Shown: positions 5,406 through 5,598 of the stretch, piece by piece | Layout of the letters: every line of letters starts with the position of its first letter | Numbering within the stretch: position 1 is the stretch's first letter | From: Candidatus Aenigmatarchaeota archaeon | Lineage (GTDB): Archaea; Aenigmatarchaeota; Aenigmatarchaeia; Aenigmatarchaeales; SZUA-1535 | Assembly (NCBI GenBank): GCA_026985775.1 | Contig: JALSPV010000007.1 | Coordinates: forward strand, 1 to 5,598 | Length of the DNA stretch: 5,598 nt | Direction: 5' to 3' | Notes under the pieces: generated by a model | What the model was told of the DNA's origin: nothing | The model's database searches: none | What the model saw: only the letters and a program-made list of their open reading frames with translations | Translations under genes and position numbers: made by a program

Positions 5406-5417
5406 GTGAATTGCAAA

Positions 5418-5495
5418 TGGTGCCCCCGGCGGGATTTGAACCCGCGACCCCCTGCTTAGGAGGCAGGTGCTCTATCCAAGCTGAGCTACGGGGGC
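5418..5495 (-). tRNA. tRNA-Arg (anticodon CCU), CCA encoded
   Basis: Read on the minus strand, the gene folds into a complete cloverleaf. It has a 7-bp acceptor stem GCCCCCG/CGGGGGC, a GCTC/GAGC D stem with GG in the loop, an anticodon stem CCTGC/GCAGG around the loop CTCCTAA, a 5-base variable region, and a T stem GCGGG/CCCGC with the loop TTCAAAT. The anticodon CCU reads AGG arginine codons. The discriminator base is A (5421) and the CCA end is encoded (5420-5418). The mature part is 75 bases and there is no intron. Confidence 0.97.
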
Positions 5496-5520
5496 ACACG
5501 AAATTGTTTTAGGTTATTTT

Positions 5521-5528
5521 TATTAAAA
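5521..5528 (-). promoter_or_regulatory. TATA box of the tRNA-Arg gene
   Basis: TTTTAATA on the minus strand, preceded by the BRE-like CGCAAAA, is centred about 29 bases before the first tRNA base. This predicts a start only a few bases upstream of the mature 5' end. Confidence 0.6.
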
Positions 5529-5540
5529 TTTTGCGAAATG

Positions 5541-5548
5541 TTTTAAAT
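5541..5548 (+). promoter_or_regulatory. TATA box of the gene starting at 5574
   Basis: TTTTAAAT preceded by GCGAAATG, a BRE-like purine-rich stretch, has its centre about 29 bases before the ATG at 5574. Transcription would start near 5570. It lies back to back with the tRNA TATA box, 12 bases away. Confidence 0.5.
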
Positions 5549-5560
5549 CTGCTTGGTTTT

Positions 5561-5578
5561 ATCATAAAATATTATGAT
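5561..5578. repeat. Perfect inverted repeat over a probable gene start
   Basis: ATCATAA, a 4-base spacer and TTATGAT form two perfect 7-base arms. The right arm contains the ATG at 5574-5576, and the left arm covers the likely transcription start. It could be an operator, or a weak hairpin if transcribed from further upstream; a chance match is possible in such AT-rich DNA. Confidence 0.5.
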
Positions 5579-5598
5579 AGACTTCAATGAGCTAATAG
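5574..5598 (+). CDS. Probable gene start, truncated by the window end
   Basis: ATG followed by seven further open codons (MIDFNELI) reaches the window edge. In this frame a TAA at 5565-5567 excludes an earlier start. Support comes mainly from the well-placed TATA box at 5541-5548, which matches the leaderless pattern of the arsR and HEPN genes. There is no ribosome-binding site. The visible part is too short to suggest a function. Confidence 0.45.

Noticed and set aside
5421..5495. tRNA intron or a split tRNA
   Set aside because: The cloverleaf is complete and continuous with a normal 7-base anticodon loop.
1..5598. CRISPR array, insertion sequence ends or long direct repeats
   Set aside because: No regularly spaced repeats, transposase-like ORF or long terminal inverted repeats were seen; the only symmetric sequences are the short AT-rich palindromes listed.

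Overview
The window looks like part of an AT-rich archaeal chromosome, probably euryarchaeal, though I cannot name the genus. Four things point this way. The alanyl-tRNA synthetase end carries the archaeal 'LYDSHGI.PE' form of the signature. TATA-like boxes sit about 26 bases before expected starts, so first genes appear leaderless. Internal genes are preceded by GGTG(A) ribosome-binding sites. The ATP-cone/nuclease and the large HEPN-type protein are kinds I associate with archaea.

Layout. (1) 1-1450, plus: the C-terminal half of alanyl-tRNA synthetase (editing domain, coiled coil, DHHA1/C-Ala tail), cut by the window start. (2) 1411-1566, plus: a short ORF overlapping the end of alaS. It encodes a 51-residue helical protein resembling the coiled-coil segment of AlaRS itself. 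(3) 2828-1540, minus: an ATP-cone/PD-(D/E)xK nuclease gene and a membrane-anchored thioredoxin-like gene, joined by a 4-base ATGA overlap. (4) 3943-2868, minus: a two-gene operon of an ArsR-family repressor with a CVC motif and a TauE/SafE-type membrane transporter. (5) 3944-4041: an AT-rich divergent promoter region with palindromes overlapping the arsR TATA box. (6) 4042-5364, plus: a 440-residue protein with a C-terminal HEPN domain carrying the RX4H motif of HEPN ribonucleases. (7) 5495-5418, minus: tRNA-Arg(CCU) with an encoded CCA end. (8) 5496-5598: back-to-back promoters for the tRNA and for a plus-strand gene that probably begins at 5574 and runs off the window.

How the parts fit. 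The ArsR/TauE pair reads as an autoregulated transport module; sulfur, persulfide or metalloid sensing is an inference from the cysteines and the transporter family. The nuclease and thioredoxin genes are translationally coupled although their products should act on opposite sides of the membrane. The HEPN gene stands alone at the 3' side of a tRNA gene, a common insertion site, and is the best candidate for a defence or RNA-processing function. No CRISPR array, insertion sequence or long repeat is visible, and there is no gene-free stretch over 300 bases.
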